Of a stretch of 64,000 bases of DNA, positions 53,201-62,073 are shown in pieces; position 1 is the first letter of the stretch; every line of letters begins with the position of its first letter. Source of the DNA: Candidatus Omnitrophota bacterium (GTDB lineage Bacteria > Omnitrophota > Gorgyraeia > Zapsychrales > Zapsychraceae); assembly GCA_020429915.1 (NCBI GenBank), contig JAGQKV010000007.1:1-64000 (forward strand), read 5' to 3'. The notes beneath the pieces are model-generated. The model saw nothing but the letters and a program-made list of their open reading frames with translations, was not told the origin of the DNA and searched no databases. The translations under genes were made by a program, and so were the position numbers.

Positions 53201-56200
53201 CGCCGGTGAAGTCCGAACCGGGACAATTGACACTGATGTTCCCCGTATTACGCCGGCTGAAAATAAAGGAGTTTGACAAGGGCAGTCAAACTAGGGTGTT
53301 TTCCACCGAGGCTTGGGATTATGTCTTAAAGGTTTTGCCGGCAGAGCCCAACGGCGTGTTTGTCATTGATAACTACGAACGGTTCCGGCCGTATCTGGGC
53401 GGTTTGGTCCCGGCGTATCAGATTGTGCGCCTGCTGGATACCTTCGGTCTGTATTTGGAGGAAGCGGTCGTCATGGAAAAGATTTCCGGACCGAATCTTT
53501 TCGACGATATCCGCGCCGCTTATGAGGCCGGTGATATGACGGCGGTTGACCGGGTCCTGGGCGAGTTTACGACCTTGCTGCAAGAGATTTATGACCGCGG
53601 CCTGCTGATGCCTGACGTAAAGCTGGTGAATTTCAAAAAGCACGAAGGACATTATCAGTTGCTCGACGCGGGGATCGTTCTCGACCCGGCGCAGTTTCGT
53701 GACGGCCGCGGGGATATCGAAACGGTCGGCGAATTCTTCATGCAGCGTCATATGGAAAACCTGCGCGTCCTCGGCGCTGTGGGCGGTTATGAATTGATCA
53801 GCCGTTACCGTGACGCGATGGCCGCGATCGGTCTGGCGGACGGCGAAGGTTTTCTCAAGAAAGTCGGAGAGATACCGGAAAAGATGACGCCGGCCCCGAT
53901 GCCGGATATTGCCGCCGGTATCGTCCGGTCTTTGCACGCGTTGGCGGACGTTCCCGCCGAGGTGACCGAGACGGCGGGAGCGGAAGACTCTGCCGTTCTC
54001 AGCGAAACGGGCCGTGCCGGACTGTCTGATGAAACGCCTCTGGAAGATCTCGGTTTCAGCCGGCACAGCGAGCGCGTTCTGCGCGACCACGGCCTGACGA
54101 CGTTGGGGGTTATTAAGGAACAGCACCGCAGCGGTGTCTTGAATGATATTCCGGGGATGAAATCTCCGCTCAGTAAAGTGCGGATCGAGATCGACGGACT
54201 GATGCTGGATTTGATTTCGGGCACCGAGCCGTCGTTGCCGGCGGTTGCCGAAGACTTCGCCGCCGAGGCGGCTGATGAAGTGGTCCGGAATGAAATCGAA
54301 GCGGACCCGGCTCTGACACGCGATGAGAAAGATCAGGCGCTGTTGACTTGGCAGTCGGCCGTCGACATGCTGCGCCATTACCGCAACCGCGCGGTCTTGA
54401 GCCTGCCGCCGAAATTTACCAAGCCGGGTCAGCGCGGAATCGTGATGCTGGGCCATCTCCATGGACTTCCGTATGAGTCCCAGGAATGGTTGGATGGACT
54501 TAGGTATCTGGATGAAGCCCGGAACGGGACTGATCCACAGAAGTGGCAACGGCATGTGACCCGTTGGGAAGAATATTTGAACCGGGCGCTGGACGTTCAG
54601 TATGCCGGCTTGTTGCAGGTCATCGAACAGGACTATGAACGGGTGAAGACGATCCTTACAGAGATGACCGATATCCGGCTGGCCGGTGTCGAGTATTCGG
54701 TCAAGGAATTTCGCGACCTGATGCCGGAGGCCGAACAGATGGCCGTCTTTCTGCCGCAGCTGCTGCGCCGGCTCAATTTCCAGTCGCCGGAGAAACGGGC
54801 GCAGCAGTTGATGTTGTTCACCTACGGTCCGTTGGTGTATGCGAAGGTCACGGGTCAGGCGTTTATGCGGGACGTGGAACTGGTACCGATCGACAATCAC
54901 TTCCTGAAGACAAGCGTCATGGGGGATGTCCGCAAGATCGATGCCGCCCTGGAGCGGGCGCGGTTCAGTCTTTCTCCCGACGCGAAACGTAGCTACCAGG
55001 CCGACGCGCAGGCGATTATCGACCGGCGTTACCGGAAACTACGGCTCGACCGCGATCAACACTTCGCGTTGCAGGTCTTAAAGCACACGCGCAAAGGCCA
55101 GGCGATGCTGGTCAGTCTGGGAAATCTCCATATCGACGGGGTGGACGCGATCCTGAAAGGCCGGCGTGTCATGCCGCGGGCGGTGATTGATATGGAGGAG
55201 TGGGACGACAAGGCGCCGGAATTGTTCGCCCGCCCGGTCCGGACCGCCGTCGACGGAGCTGTATTCGGTACCATCCCGACACTCGGAGGCAACGACGCCC
55301 TTGATCTCGATGCCTTTGTGCTTGCCGTGAGCGAGACGTATCAGGACCATTTGCGCGGGGCCTGGAACGGTTCGCTGAGATTTTATATTCCGTTGTCCGA
55401 AACCCGCCGCGACATCGATGACTTTCTGGTGACCGATCCGCGCGACGGACGGCAGTGGGTTTATCTGGCCGCCCAGACCGGCTCGGAGGCGGGGAAGTCC
55501 GAGGCCTACCTGTTGCGCGTCAAAGAAGCGACCCCCACCAAGATCAGATTCGATGAGATTATGCTGCAACGGGCCACGGGCTTTATTCCGGTCCAGACCG
55601 TTATCGATCAGGGGCTCGCCTTGCCGGGCAGCGCGGAGGTGATCATCAAACAGGCCGAGCGCTATATGCGCAACATGCGGCCGGTCATGCTCGCCCTGCT
55701 GTCCCAGGGAATCGCGAAACCGAAACTGGTCCTGGGTGCGGCGCGCAACAAATTCGACGATGATATGGTCTTTCTGGCGGTACCCATTGTCGATCCGGCT
55801 ATTCCCCCCTCGACGTTCGAAGGAATGTATGTCGGTATGCGCGACAACGAACGCGTGTATATTCCGATGCACGCCGCCGGTGACCGCGGCCCGCATGTGC
55901 TGGTGAGGCTGCCGCGTTTGATCAAAATGACAAAGCGGGATCTCGAGGGGTTGGCCGGAATAATGGCGGCGCAGACGTTCATCGGCCGCCGATTGGGCGC
56001 AGATAAGATCGGGCCGGCACTCGCCGGGGCCGGCGTTTCACTCGGCGGTGACGAAGTCGAGCTCGACACAGACCGCGTCGTGGATAACATTCTTGCCCTG
56101 GACAGCGACCGGACCGACAAGGCCTGGCTTCGGCAGGATTTACGCGAGGCGCTGCAGGCAGCCGGGTTCGTCGAAGATGATGAATCACCCGGAACGTTTA

Positions 56201-59200
56201 GTGATGATTCCGCAGTACTCGTTGAACCGCCGTACCTGGTGGGGATCACCCAGTTGCAGATCGCGGACGTGACGCGCAGTATGGTCTTCGACACCTTCAG
56301 CGGCCGGCGTCTCGGATATCTCAGTGTTCTGAGAGCCCTCAATGACGCGCGCATCATTCTCAACCGGGGTAAGCGCGTCGATCTGAAGCTGGACCTGGCC
56401 GTATCCAATCTGCGTGAGCAATCCGGCGGTGAAATCGAAGAGGCGTGGCTCCGTCGCGATCTCAATACAGCCCTGCGCAGTATCGGCGTCTCCCTCGATC
56501 AGGCAGTGTTGTCGGAGGACGGCCGCTACCCGCCGATAACGCAGGATGACTTTGTAACTTATTTTAAAAAGGCGTCATGGTGGGGGGCTGTGATTGACCG
56601 GCTCGAACAGTTCCGTTCGGACGGCTTGATCCACAGTTACGGGTTTACCGGAAGCTTCTCGCGGGGGCAGTACCGTCTCGGATCCAGCAAGGATCTGGAT
56701 ATCGCCCTTGTTTTGAGGGGCGAACCTTTTTACGCGAACCGTCTCGGTCCGGTGGTCGATTTTATCGATGATATTAATTCCGATCCCGGCATCCCGGTGC
56801 ACATTACACTGACAGCCTTCGGACCGTCATACCGGTATTCGGTCCGCTTGGATGTGCTTGAGTTTGACCTGGTACGTCAGCCCGAGGTGGTGGAGAATTA
56901 TTTGAATGCCGGACACTATCGCGGCGACCGGTTTGTGCGGATTGACGGCAACACGGCGGATCCGCAGAGTCTGTGGCGGCTGCACTCCAAGCTCGTCGAG
57001 CTGGGGCCGCTGCCGGAGGAACGGCTGCGGGAACTCCTTGGCGTCGGTGATCAGGCCGTCCCGGCGGATGTGATGGATGCCGTCCGGCGGAAACTTCAGC
57101 GGGACGAGGCCTTCTCGGGACGCGGAAATGAGCATCTGCCGGTTTATCTGCGGGAGTTTCAGGCCCGCCTGATCCGCGGCCGTATCGCCGCAGACCGGGA
57201 AATCATCGGCCGGTTGCTCAACAACGAAGACATCCTGACGGTCACGGACCAAACGCCGCTCTACAACGGCGCTCCGTTGACCGTCGACAATCCGGTGGCA
57301 TGGGGAAATGACACGCAAATCTTTATGCAGCCCACACGCAGCATACATCTTTATCCGGGCGATTTGCGGTTGAAGGGAAGCGGCGGAGCGTATCTGTTAA
57401 AACAATTTGCCGACACGGCCTACCCGTATAATGTGCGGGAGTTCGGCGCCCGCGCCCGGGCCATCAATTTCGGCGCCAACGAACAAAATCTGCAAAAAGA
57501 AATGACCGCGGCGTTGTCGTTCGCTTACTTAATGGAAACGTTGTGGCCGACAGAAGGTGCGCAGGCGACCAATATTCCGCTGGGCATCAAGCGGGTCAAG
57601 ACGGTAAGCATGGGCGGAGAGCCGTATCCCGTCGACGTTTATTTCAGCAAATTAGCCCGTGAAGATGAAGAAGCGCGGACGACAATGGAGGAATTGCTTG
57701 TGCGGCAACTGGGCAGCCGCCGCGCTGAATATCCGGAGGATACCGCCGCGGCCTTTGTCGCCTTTATGCGTCCGGCGCAAATGCTGGATATGCAGGGTTC
57801 ACCATTGCGCGTCGGTCTGATCCGCAAACTCTTGCTGGAAGATTACAGTGCCGGGCATGACTTTGATGTGGAAGTCCGTGAACGTTGGCAGCAACGGGGT
57901 CAACCGCTGGAGGAATTGCCGGCCGAGGAGATCGCGCGATTGGCCAAACAAAGGGTGGATGATATCTTCGGCGAAATTATGCTGGATTACCAACCGCTCG
58001 CGGTGGACGTTACGGAGCTGGTCGCGGAAACGGAAGGGGTTTCCCCGTTCGCGATCCTCTATCAGGCCACGGACGCCTACCGCCGCCGGACACTGGTTTA
58101 TAACGCCCGGACCGCCGAGCGCTTTTACCGGGACGTGGTGTATGATCTGGGCCGCTACCTCGGCGCGCTGTGGACCGTGGGCGGCCGAACCGACGGCGGT
58201 CCGATCGAAGAACGCAATGTCGCTATCCGGGGTAACCGGGTAGTCCTGCACGATTGGGATGAGGGTTTTGTGCCGAACCGGGAGACCGTGGGGATCCGCA
58301 TCGAGCCGTCGGCGATCCGCAATGATTTCGGCATGATGCAGATCTCGACGCTGAAAACTATTCAGCAGCTGCTCGGTGTGCATGACCGGTTTGCCGACAG
58401 TGCCCAGCGCTATTTTATGGAAGGCGTCACGGCCGGCAGCCGGCGCGCTATGGAAGAAATCCTGATGAATCCCGGACAGGATGTGCTTAACGATATCGAC
58501 CGGCAGATGTTGTTGAATGACTGGCGCCGGCTGACGCTGCCCCGGGAGACCACAACGGATATCAGCGATGTGTTTGCCGCGGAGTTCCTGCGATCTGTCC
58601 GGGAGCTGGCACAACAGGGAGAACGTGTCACGGCCGATCAGGCCGTGCTGGTCGATCCCGCCACGGACACGCGCCTCATCAGTGAGATCGAACCGATTGA
58701 GCAGTTCGCCCGTTTTGTCGCCGACATCGAAGATTTGGACACGTTTGTCGAAGCGCCTCTGTTGGAGGCGGCCCGCACATTGTTCAAGAAAGGTATCCGC
58801 ACCTTCTGGACCTCGGCCAATCGCAAGGACATCGCCGAGGGATCCCCGGCGGTCCTGATGTTCCTTTATGATGAATTGTCGCCACGCAACAAACTGGTAT
58901 CGCACAGCGTGGGGCAGGTACTCGACAATATCAGCACAGTCGTGCGTATTCCGATGGACGAGACGACGACGGTGGCTGATATTCACCGCGAGGCCATGGC
59001 CATCGTCAACCGCTTTGACGCACAGTCGATGGACCGCAGCATCGCCGAAATTATCCGTCCGGGACGGGATGAAGCGGTTACCGTGGAGGACCAGGACAAA
59101 CCGCCGATGGAGCTCCGGCGCCTGGCCGGTGTCGCGTTTATCTTCGGCACCGGAAATAACGCAACGGTAATCGATGCCGACGGGAACGTCCGCCTTGAGG

Positions 59201-61317
59201 GCGGAGCGCTCACCGAACTCGGACACAATATTCTTAAGAAAAGCCGGACCGGGGAATGGGTATTTACGGGGCGGGAAACTTTGGGTGCTAAACCCGATCA
59301 GGAATCCGGAGACGTGAGTTTCGAAGATTCCTTCAGTGGTCCCAACATCGCGCGCCGGTTCGCGCAGACAGACTGGGCGCCAGCGTTTATCAAAACACAT
59401 GTTACCGCGCTGCCGGAGGGCTTCGCGACTCATACACAACTTGTTGACTTGGTTCGCAACGTGCCCGATGAGGAAAATCTTCGCAAACTCCGGGCGGCGG
59501 GTATTGATGTTATTCTGCGGACGATTACAGCCGCGGTATCCGACGGTGACGCGCAGGCGATAAGCTTTGTCAATCGCTTGGGCCGTGAGATCGGTATGGC
59601 CTTGGCAGCTTGGTTGAAGCATTATGCCGCGGAAAATTGGACGCAGAATATCGTTTTGGTCAGCGGAGTCGGCGAGCACTTTGCCCGTATTGAAGGAGAG
59701 ACGGACGATACCAATGTTTTTATCGGAGGTATTCGAGCGGGTGTGGCGCTGGGGCTTTCGGAAGCCGCGAAGACGGAGGGTCTACGTCATCTCGACGAAG
59801 CACGGATCCAAAGTATCGCCCGCGGCATCCGGCGTTCCACGATGGGATGGGAACGCGAGTTGTTAGCGGCCCGTTTCACCGAGGAAGAACGGTCACAACT
59901 GGACAAAACCGATGCCACACCGCAAGATGCCCTGGCCGTGGGAATCAGCCTTGGCGGGACCAAGATCGGCGCGGGGCTGATTTCGATAGACGGCAACATA
60001 CTCGCGCGGGATGAAATTCGATGGCGGCAGCGCTATCACGAATCTTCCGCAGGTATTGTCGAAGGAATCGTTGACAGGATTGCGAATTTGCTTACAGCAG
60101 ATACCGTGCGGAACTTGAGAAAAGTCGGCATCGCTTTTGCCGGACCCGTGGACCGGGACGCTGGCGTCGTGGGAACGCCTTTTAAAGCGCCCAACCTGCC
60201 TTTCGACAATTATCCGCTGAGACAGGCTATTCGCGAAAGGCTCGCACAGAAGCTGTCGGCCGAGTTCGGCAGCCGAGTTCCAGATCTCATTATCGACATC
60301 TACAATGACAATGTGGCGGCGGCTATTGGAGAGCAAAGTAGATCAGGTCGTTTGAATGCCGGAGCCCGCGACGAGGCCATGCCGGCTTCGGTCCCGGAAC
60401 AGGCGCGCGTTTTTGACACGGTGGATGACGTCGCCTCGAACTTTCCGTACGCGGATGTGATCAATCTGCCGGCATTGGCCAAGAGCGGTGTGGTCCTGAC
60501 CAGTCACGTCGACCGCGTGCCGGCGCAGACATCGATCGAGAACTATGTTCTGAAGGCGCGTCACGCAATGAAAATTTATGAAGGCGGTACGTATCGCGGA
60601 GTCGTACCGTTGTGGGAATACAATAAGCCCGGACAGCTGGTGAATATTCCGTTGGAAAGATTCACCGATGCCCGCTGGGTGTTGCCGCTGCACGCGCAGT
60701 ACCGTCCCAAACTGACGGAAAATCAGGGCCTGGTGCGCACGCTGTTGTGGCTGTATCTGGTATCCCGTCCCGAATTGCAGGGTGAGAAGATCGTCGCCAT
60801 CGGCGCGGCCGAACCGTTCCGCCGCACGCTGGATGAGATGCGGGCGGTCTTCGGTGATTACCGGACCTTCACCGAGGATGATTTCGGTTTCCGGCTCAGC
60901 CAGCCGGCGTATGAATTTATCGTGCCGGTCCTGACCGCGGAACAACAGGCCGCGGTGGAGGCCTACCTCGAAAAATTCATGCCGATTACCGACGATGCGG
61001 CTGACGGAGACGGGGCCGTCCTCAGCACCGATAAAAAGGGGGGGATCGACTTCAATCCGGCCAATATGAATTTGTCGGTGGAAGGAGACGATATCCCGCT
61101 GAATGTATCTCCAGCCCTCTCGACACCGCTCGGACCGATTGAGGGCATCCGGCCGGTGATTATTCAGATCGTTCCCGTCACCAACCTGCCGCTGTTGCTC
61201 GGTCTGACCGACAAACCCGCCGAAGACATGCCTGTTTCCGGCGCGGATCTTCTCGCACGTGATCCTGCTGACCGGCGCACGTTGACGATCGCCGCCCTGG
61301 ACGTCGTCGTCCGTTAA
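47239..61317 (+). CDS. Giant exported multidomain protein (4692 residues)
   Basis: A signal peptide (about 1-37, ending 'PATAQ') is followed by a domain (about 45-350: 'SPYEKDRIIP', 'TEMGRDMLAQDYLLKQLTA', 'TFNKIWIIPE') that I recall from many Omnitrophota exported proteins. Further domains, by approximate residue: GHKL ATPase-like fold (460-590, 'FTDNGTA'); HIT-type nucleotide hydrolase/transferase-like region with 'NHLHLHG' at 1351-1357; second GHKL-like fold (1855-1985, 'ENAVDA', 'LDNGTP'); protein-kinase-like fold (2005-2150); RNA polymerase alpha-CTD-like helix-hairpin-helix (2267-2325); nucleotidyltransferase fold (3115-3215, Gly-Ser then D3152-L-D3154); kinase-like segment near 3650-3690; and ROK sugar-kinase halves in reversed order (3960-4190 and 4231-4375). 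The C-terminal tail starts 'GGIDFNPANMNLSVEGD'. 'AVLS(E/T)' linkers separate blocks. There is no clear ribosome site. The function is unknown. Confidence 0.8.
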   Translation: MFQIFANKRFVPLRRFCCAVLGAVFACGSLTPPATAQTVPAVILPPVGSMVQTTAAYLPVTMLGLTVRPEDPLQLDFIIDGGQTGLTGEGLRPESAKLINYFLTALTLPEDQLWVNLSPYEKDRIIPDTLSRTEMGRDMLAQDYLLKQLTASLMYPEDELGRRFWDRIIQESYQRYGTTDLPASTFNKIWIIPEYANVYKRDGSVFVVDSHLSVMLEEDYLAAAGHSGETPGDADVLDEATKELIREIMIPAIEREINTGENFAQLRQIFNSMILAVWYKKNLKESLLGQVYADRQLVKGVDHVDPGLKQEIYDRYLAAFRKGVFDYVREDLDPVSHEPVPRKYFSGGVAAIDQAQIAEVDGALPETFAANLHDTFTVRVNLTTIGGDPDAAELAEERDWSQPHITASRDRIESLLAFEASLNRFYPTPLTGGWLESESDVIVTRIMRLLETRKPRVITSDTRKFVEALVTHLLVNSMDGYLQRTDGLGNRADEFEFTFDSQVDGETLVLRFTDNGTAPAQAEDTAAKQQAMRQQRPRFGGRGQARSYHLPFLLRQLGRQVPVSLQERADGQPGTVTELRVSLTDSAILIDGGDIPAFKDSEEVLADMLADGNLPLNVKLWHALEFLDRVRHWVSEGNFVDSDTLDIYRRALTLVEPPRQYDDRNLLRAESRGGLLHDLYLRQLEVLAEMADSTQRLLLMEPEIMLEDLETRILRAHPRVGMLTGTQYVSVKTKLMKLLSDQNRVQHIYDRIATKYPMREYERTARTVQLWEKLVPGDRDLVDYLIVLDKDTMPSGVDGMALIPEARTLVVSEEAFMDAGRRRGDIEVEHVLTEKQILAVTDAITARRSINFSQARAGLDGLRERVAPIFTELFGEGSPVPRFAYLRPSPTALVVEMDNDSLLALRESSTREITEKVAAADIDREIDLREEDDARFRQLRELLQRYPEYIAINFHDELIAYLTGGVLRTTNVDGLLEYYRRNYQNALYTLIDATIADQNLRDALLQEARTVLSPLNPRWSKIEAAIRGNKALIDRLVDKKASLIIRNVTGGEVNLDESMDEVQRMLLEHRAYREASHELRAVLQFIPPGKMHRLSALEERLDDDIRVRRSTPTLTESIIGNGTGTLTPGIATVRGFARTKNDLPLIVQGMGQSVWVREHEVQHVINSGFTLYTSAGLKTPGSFNALWRRALRGKAVADEALTVTDVLREYLPEGRVPERTNVGRFQIVHAPWRTSPDKPDNFFEHVVMPFDERQFFFGAPAQPDTVDWRFDEDTVFWEGQINGTGLTFIEQRWPYALNHFLIVPQRGEHRPQVLNEQDVRLMMDIARSEPLPGFRLAFNSLKAGASINHLHLHGLTVPGDTALEQAGLTTVARVKDVIVSRVDGYGAKGLFFTGETVTATAAAAFDYIHDLQQADIAHAVIATPRGMYVMPVHGNVITSYGMTWSFYELMGYIVNADAGRDLSWVREEHILQEMRRVALTDKEFRATYQVRWGEEDIAPADVAMTAAEHDEQRANVARIYAGMADNFNVTTGQPMFRDSERVAAMAGMFPVGPDGERRPVETDIYSVALMQLPQAMRDWLRDVLVADWLQIFTETDEDIDHFIPERDTYHISVSVVQDLAARPDEAVGVLGRPDEGLTEDQRRRITENLRRIIASQDQVTLAPVGARLGPDGTLIFVFEYDPVLYEIRAEAVDAVRAQNAAFTGRPKPMVHVTLSRTLNNPTVTPGMAEKIARFRDRYASVKAADMGLEGPVAVSELEFSHEKRWMHTEIGASEVMPLGGSDQAELAQFHPFDLLGLIDLDGQRLKAAVEAQEDVNAYDAPLDEELARLGFTREMIIEEIVSKLEQRRTLDRWAATDALEHILREVLENAVDAFMQRADFDDEFMFGFDVRSHPRGTVIRFLDNGTPLFVAETSEEKRAQKKVFHNRYGGKHAGMTIIRHQVTANIDKNAEVQLIDLNARFPGAERKLEFFTMLEILLPDDGAVLAEAPVKSEPGQLTLMFPVLRRLKIKEFDKGSQTRVFSTEAWDYVLKVLPAEPNGVFVIDNYERFRPYLGGLVPAYQIVRLLDTFGLYLEEAVVMEKISGPNLFDDIRAAYEAGDMTAVDRVLGEFTTLLQEIYDRGLLMPDVKLVNFKKHEGHYQLLDAGIVLDPAQFRDGRGDIETVGEFFMQRHMENLRVLGAVGGYELISRYRDAMAAIGLADGEGFLKKVGEIPEKMTPAPMPDIAAGIVRSLHALADVPAEVTETAGAEDSAVLSETGRAGLSDETPLEDLGFSRHSERVLRDHGLTTLGVIKEQHRSGVLNDIPGMKSPLSKVRIEIDGLMLDLISGTEPSLPAVAEDFAAEAADEVVRNEIEADPALTRDEKDQALLTWQSAVDMLRHYRNRAVLSLPPKFTKPGQRGIVMLGHLHGLPYESQEWLDGLRYLDEARNGTDPQKWQRHVTRWEEYLNRALDVQYAGLLQVIEQDYERVKTILTEMTDIRLAGVEYSVKEFRDLMPEAEQMAVFLPQLLRRLNFQSPEKRAQQLMLFTYGPLVYAKVTGQAFMRDVELVPIDNHFLKTSVMGDVRKIDAALERARFSLSPDAKRSYQADAQAIIDRRYRKLRLDRDQHFALQVLKHTRKGQAMLVSLGNLHIDGVDAILKGRRVMPRAVIDMEEWDDKAPELFARPVRTAVDGAVFGTIPTLGGNDALDLDAFVLAVSETYQDHLRGAWNGSLRFYIPLSETRRDIDDFLVTDPRDGRQWVYLAAQTGSEAGKSEAYLLRVKEATPTKIRFDEIMLQRATGFIPVQTVIDQGLALPGSAEVIIKQAERYMRNMRPVMLALLSQGIAKPKLVLGAARNKFDDDMVFLAVPIVDPAIPPSTFEGMYVGMRDNERVYIPMHAAGDRGPHVLVRLPRLIKMTKRDLEGLAGIMAAQTFIGRRLGADKIGPALAGAGVSLGGDEVELDTDRVVDNILALDSDRTDKAWLRQDLREALQAAGFVEDDESPGTFSDDSAVLVEPPYLVGITQLQIADVTRSMVFDTFSGRRLGYLSVLRALNDARIILNRGKRVDLKLDLAVSNLREQSGGEIEEAWLRRDLNTALRSIGVSLDQAVLSEDGRYPPITQDDFVTYFKKASWWGAVIDRLEQFRSDGLIHSYGFTGSFSRGQYRLGSSKDLDIALVLRGEPFYANRLGPVVDFIDDINSDPGIPVHITLTAFGPSYRYSVRLDVLEFDLVRQPEVVENYLNAGHYRGDRFVRIDGNTADPQSLWRLHSKLVELGPLPEERLRELLGVGDQAVPADVMDAVRRKLQRDEAFSGRGNEHLPVYLREFQARLIRGRIAADREIIGRLLNNEDILTVTDQTPLYNGAPLTVDNPVAWGNDTQIFMQPTRSIHLYPGDLRLKGSGGAYLLKQFADTAYPYNVREFGARARAINFGANEQNLQKEMTAALSFAYLMETLWPTEGAQATNIPLGIKRVKTVSMGGEPYPVDVYFSKLAREDEEARTTMEELLVRQLGSRRAEYPEDTAAAFVAFMRPAQMLDMQGSPLRVGLIRKLLLEDYSAGHDFDVEVRERWQQRGQPLEELPAEEIARLAKQRVDDIFGEIMLDYQPLAVDVTELVAETEGVSPFAILYQATDAYRRRTLVYNARTAERFYRDVVYDLGRYLGALWTVGGRTDGGPIEERNVAIRGNRVVLHDWDEGFVPNRETVGIRIEPSAIRNDFGMMQISTLKTIQQLLGVHDRFADSAQRYFMEGVTAGSRRAMEEILMNPGQDVLNDIDRQMLLNDWRRLTLPRETTTDISDVFAAEFLRSVRELAQQGERVTADQAVLVDPATDTRLISEIEPIEQFARFVADIEDLDTFVEAPLLEAARTLFKKGIRTFWTSANRKDIAEGSPAVLMFLYDELSPRNKLVSHSVGQVLDNISTVVRIPMDETTTVADIHREAMAIVNRFDAQSMDRSIAEIIRPGRDEAVTVEDQDKPPMELRRLAGVAFIFGTGNNATVIDADGNVRLEGGALTELGHNILKKSRTGEWVFTGRETLGAKPDQESGDVSFEDSFSGPNIARRFAQTDWAPAFIKTHVTALPEGFATHTQLVDLVRNVPDEENLRKLRAAGIDVILRTITAAVSDGDAQAISFVNRLGREIGMALAAWLKHYAAENWTQNIVLVSGVGEHFARIEGETDDTNVFIGGIRAGVALGLSEAAKTEGLRHLDEARIQSIARGIRRSTMGWERELLAARFTEEERSQLDKTDATPQDALAVGISLGGTKIGAGLISIDGNILARDEIRWRQRYHESSAGIVEGIVDRIANLLTADTVRNLRKVGIAFAGPVDRDAGVVGTPFKAPNLPFDNYPLRQAIRERLAQKLSAEFGSRVPDLIIDIYNDNVAAAIGEQSRSGRLNAGARDEAMPASVPEQARVFDTVDDVASNFPYADVINLPALAKSGVVLTSHVDRVPAQTSIENYVLKARHAMKIYEGGTYRGVVPLWEYNKPGQLVNIPLERFTDARWVLPLHAQYRPKLTENQGLVRTLLWLYLVSRPELQGEKIVAIGAAEPFRRTLDEMRAVFGDYRTFTEDDFGFRLSQPAYEFIVPVLTAEQQAAVEAYLEKFMPITDDAADGDGAVLSTDKKGGIDFNPANMNLSVEGDDIPLNVSPALSTPLGPIEGIRPVIIQIVPVTNLPLLLGLTDKPAEDMPVSGADLLARDPADRRTLTIAALDVVVR

Positions 61318-61422
61318 CCGCCATCATCCGCAGTATTGGCGCGCCGTGCGCGGTGTGTTAAAATACGGCGCCTTTGCGGACCTTCCGCGAAAACCCATAT
61401 CAATCATAGAAAGGGAAGCGCC

Positions 61423-62055
61423 ATGAAGATCGCAGTCATCGGGACCGGCAACGTCGGGTCCATCCTCGGAACACGTCTGGCCCATCAGGGGCATGAGGTC
61501 ATCTTCGGATCACGCGACCCGCGGGCCGCCAAGGTGGTGTCCGTGGTGCAGTCCGCCGGCCCGAATGCGCGGGCGGACACGAATGCCGCCGCCGCGAATG
61601 CCGCCGAGGTCATCATCCTGACCGTGCCGTACTTCGGCGCGGAAGAAACGATCAAGGGCCTAGGTCCCTTAAAAGGCAAGGTCCTGATCGACACCACCAA
61701 CGCGTTATTGCCGGACTTGTCGGGTTTGTCGCTACGTGCCGGGGAATCCGCCGGTGAGAATATCGCCGGATGGGCGGCCGGGGCACACGTGGTGAAGGCC
61801 TTCAACACCGTCGGGACCCGAGTCATGGAGGACCCGGAATACGGAGATGACCGGGCGCTTCTCTTAATATGCGGCGACAGCGCCGGGGCCAAGGCCACCA
61901 CCGCGGATTTGGCCGATGAGCTGGGTTTTAACGCGGTCGATGCCGGGCCGCTGACCATGGCGCGTCATCTGGAATCACTGGCCATGCTGTGGATCCAACT
62001 GGCTTTTGTACAGGGAATGGGAACTGACTTCGCGTTGAAGATCCTTAATCGTTAG
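61423..62055 (+). CDS. F420-dependent-type NADP oxidoreductase
   Basis: The product is 210 residues from the ATG after AAAGGGAAGCG. It has a Rossmann fold with 'IGTGNVGSILGTRLAHQGHEV', then 'FGSRDP', which accepts the NADP phosphate. 'IILTVPYFGAEETI' and 'VVKAFNTVG' are typical of the family containing F420H2:NADP oxidoreductase and related NADP-binding reductases. Whether it uses F420 or another partner cannot be told. No F420 biosynthesis gene is in the window. Confidence 0.87.
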   Translation: MKIAVIGTGNVGSILGTRLAHQGHEVIFGSRDPRAAKVVSVVQSAGPNARADTNAAAANAAEVIILTVPYFGAEETIKGLGPLKGKVLIDTTNALLPDLSGLSLRAGESAGENIAGWAAGAHVVKAFNTVGTRVMEDPEYGDDRALLLICGDSAGAKATTADLADELGFNAVDAGPLTMARHLESLAMLWIQLAFVQGMGTDFALKILNR

Positions 62056-62073
62056 TCCCGCCACCTGGTTTTT

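Noticed and set aside
57799..59679. 626-codon minus-strand frame inside the giant gene
   Set aside because: Antisense shadow of a continuous coding frame with recognisable domains; no motif of its own. The same applies to the minus frames at 53326-54900 and 50665-51645.
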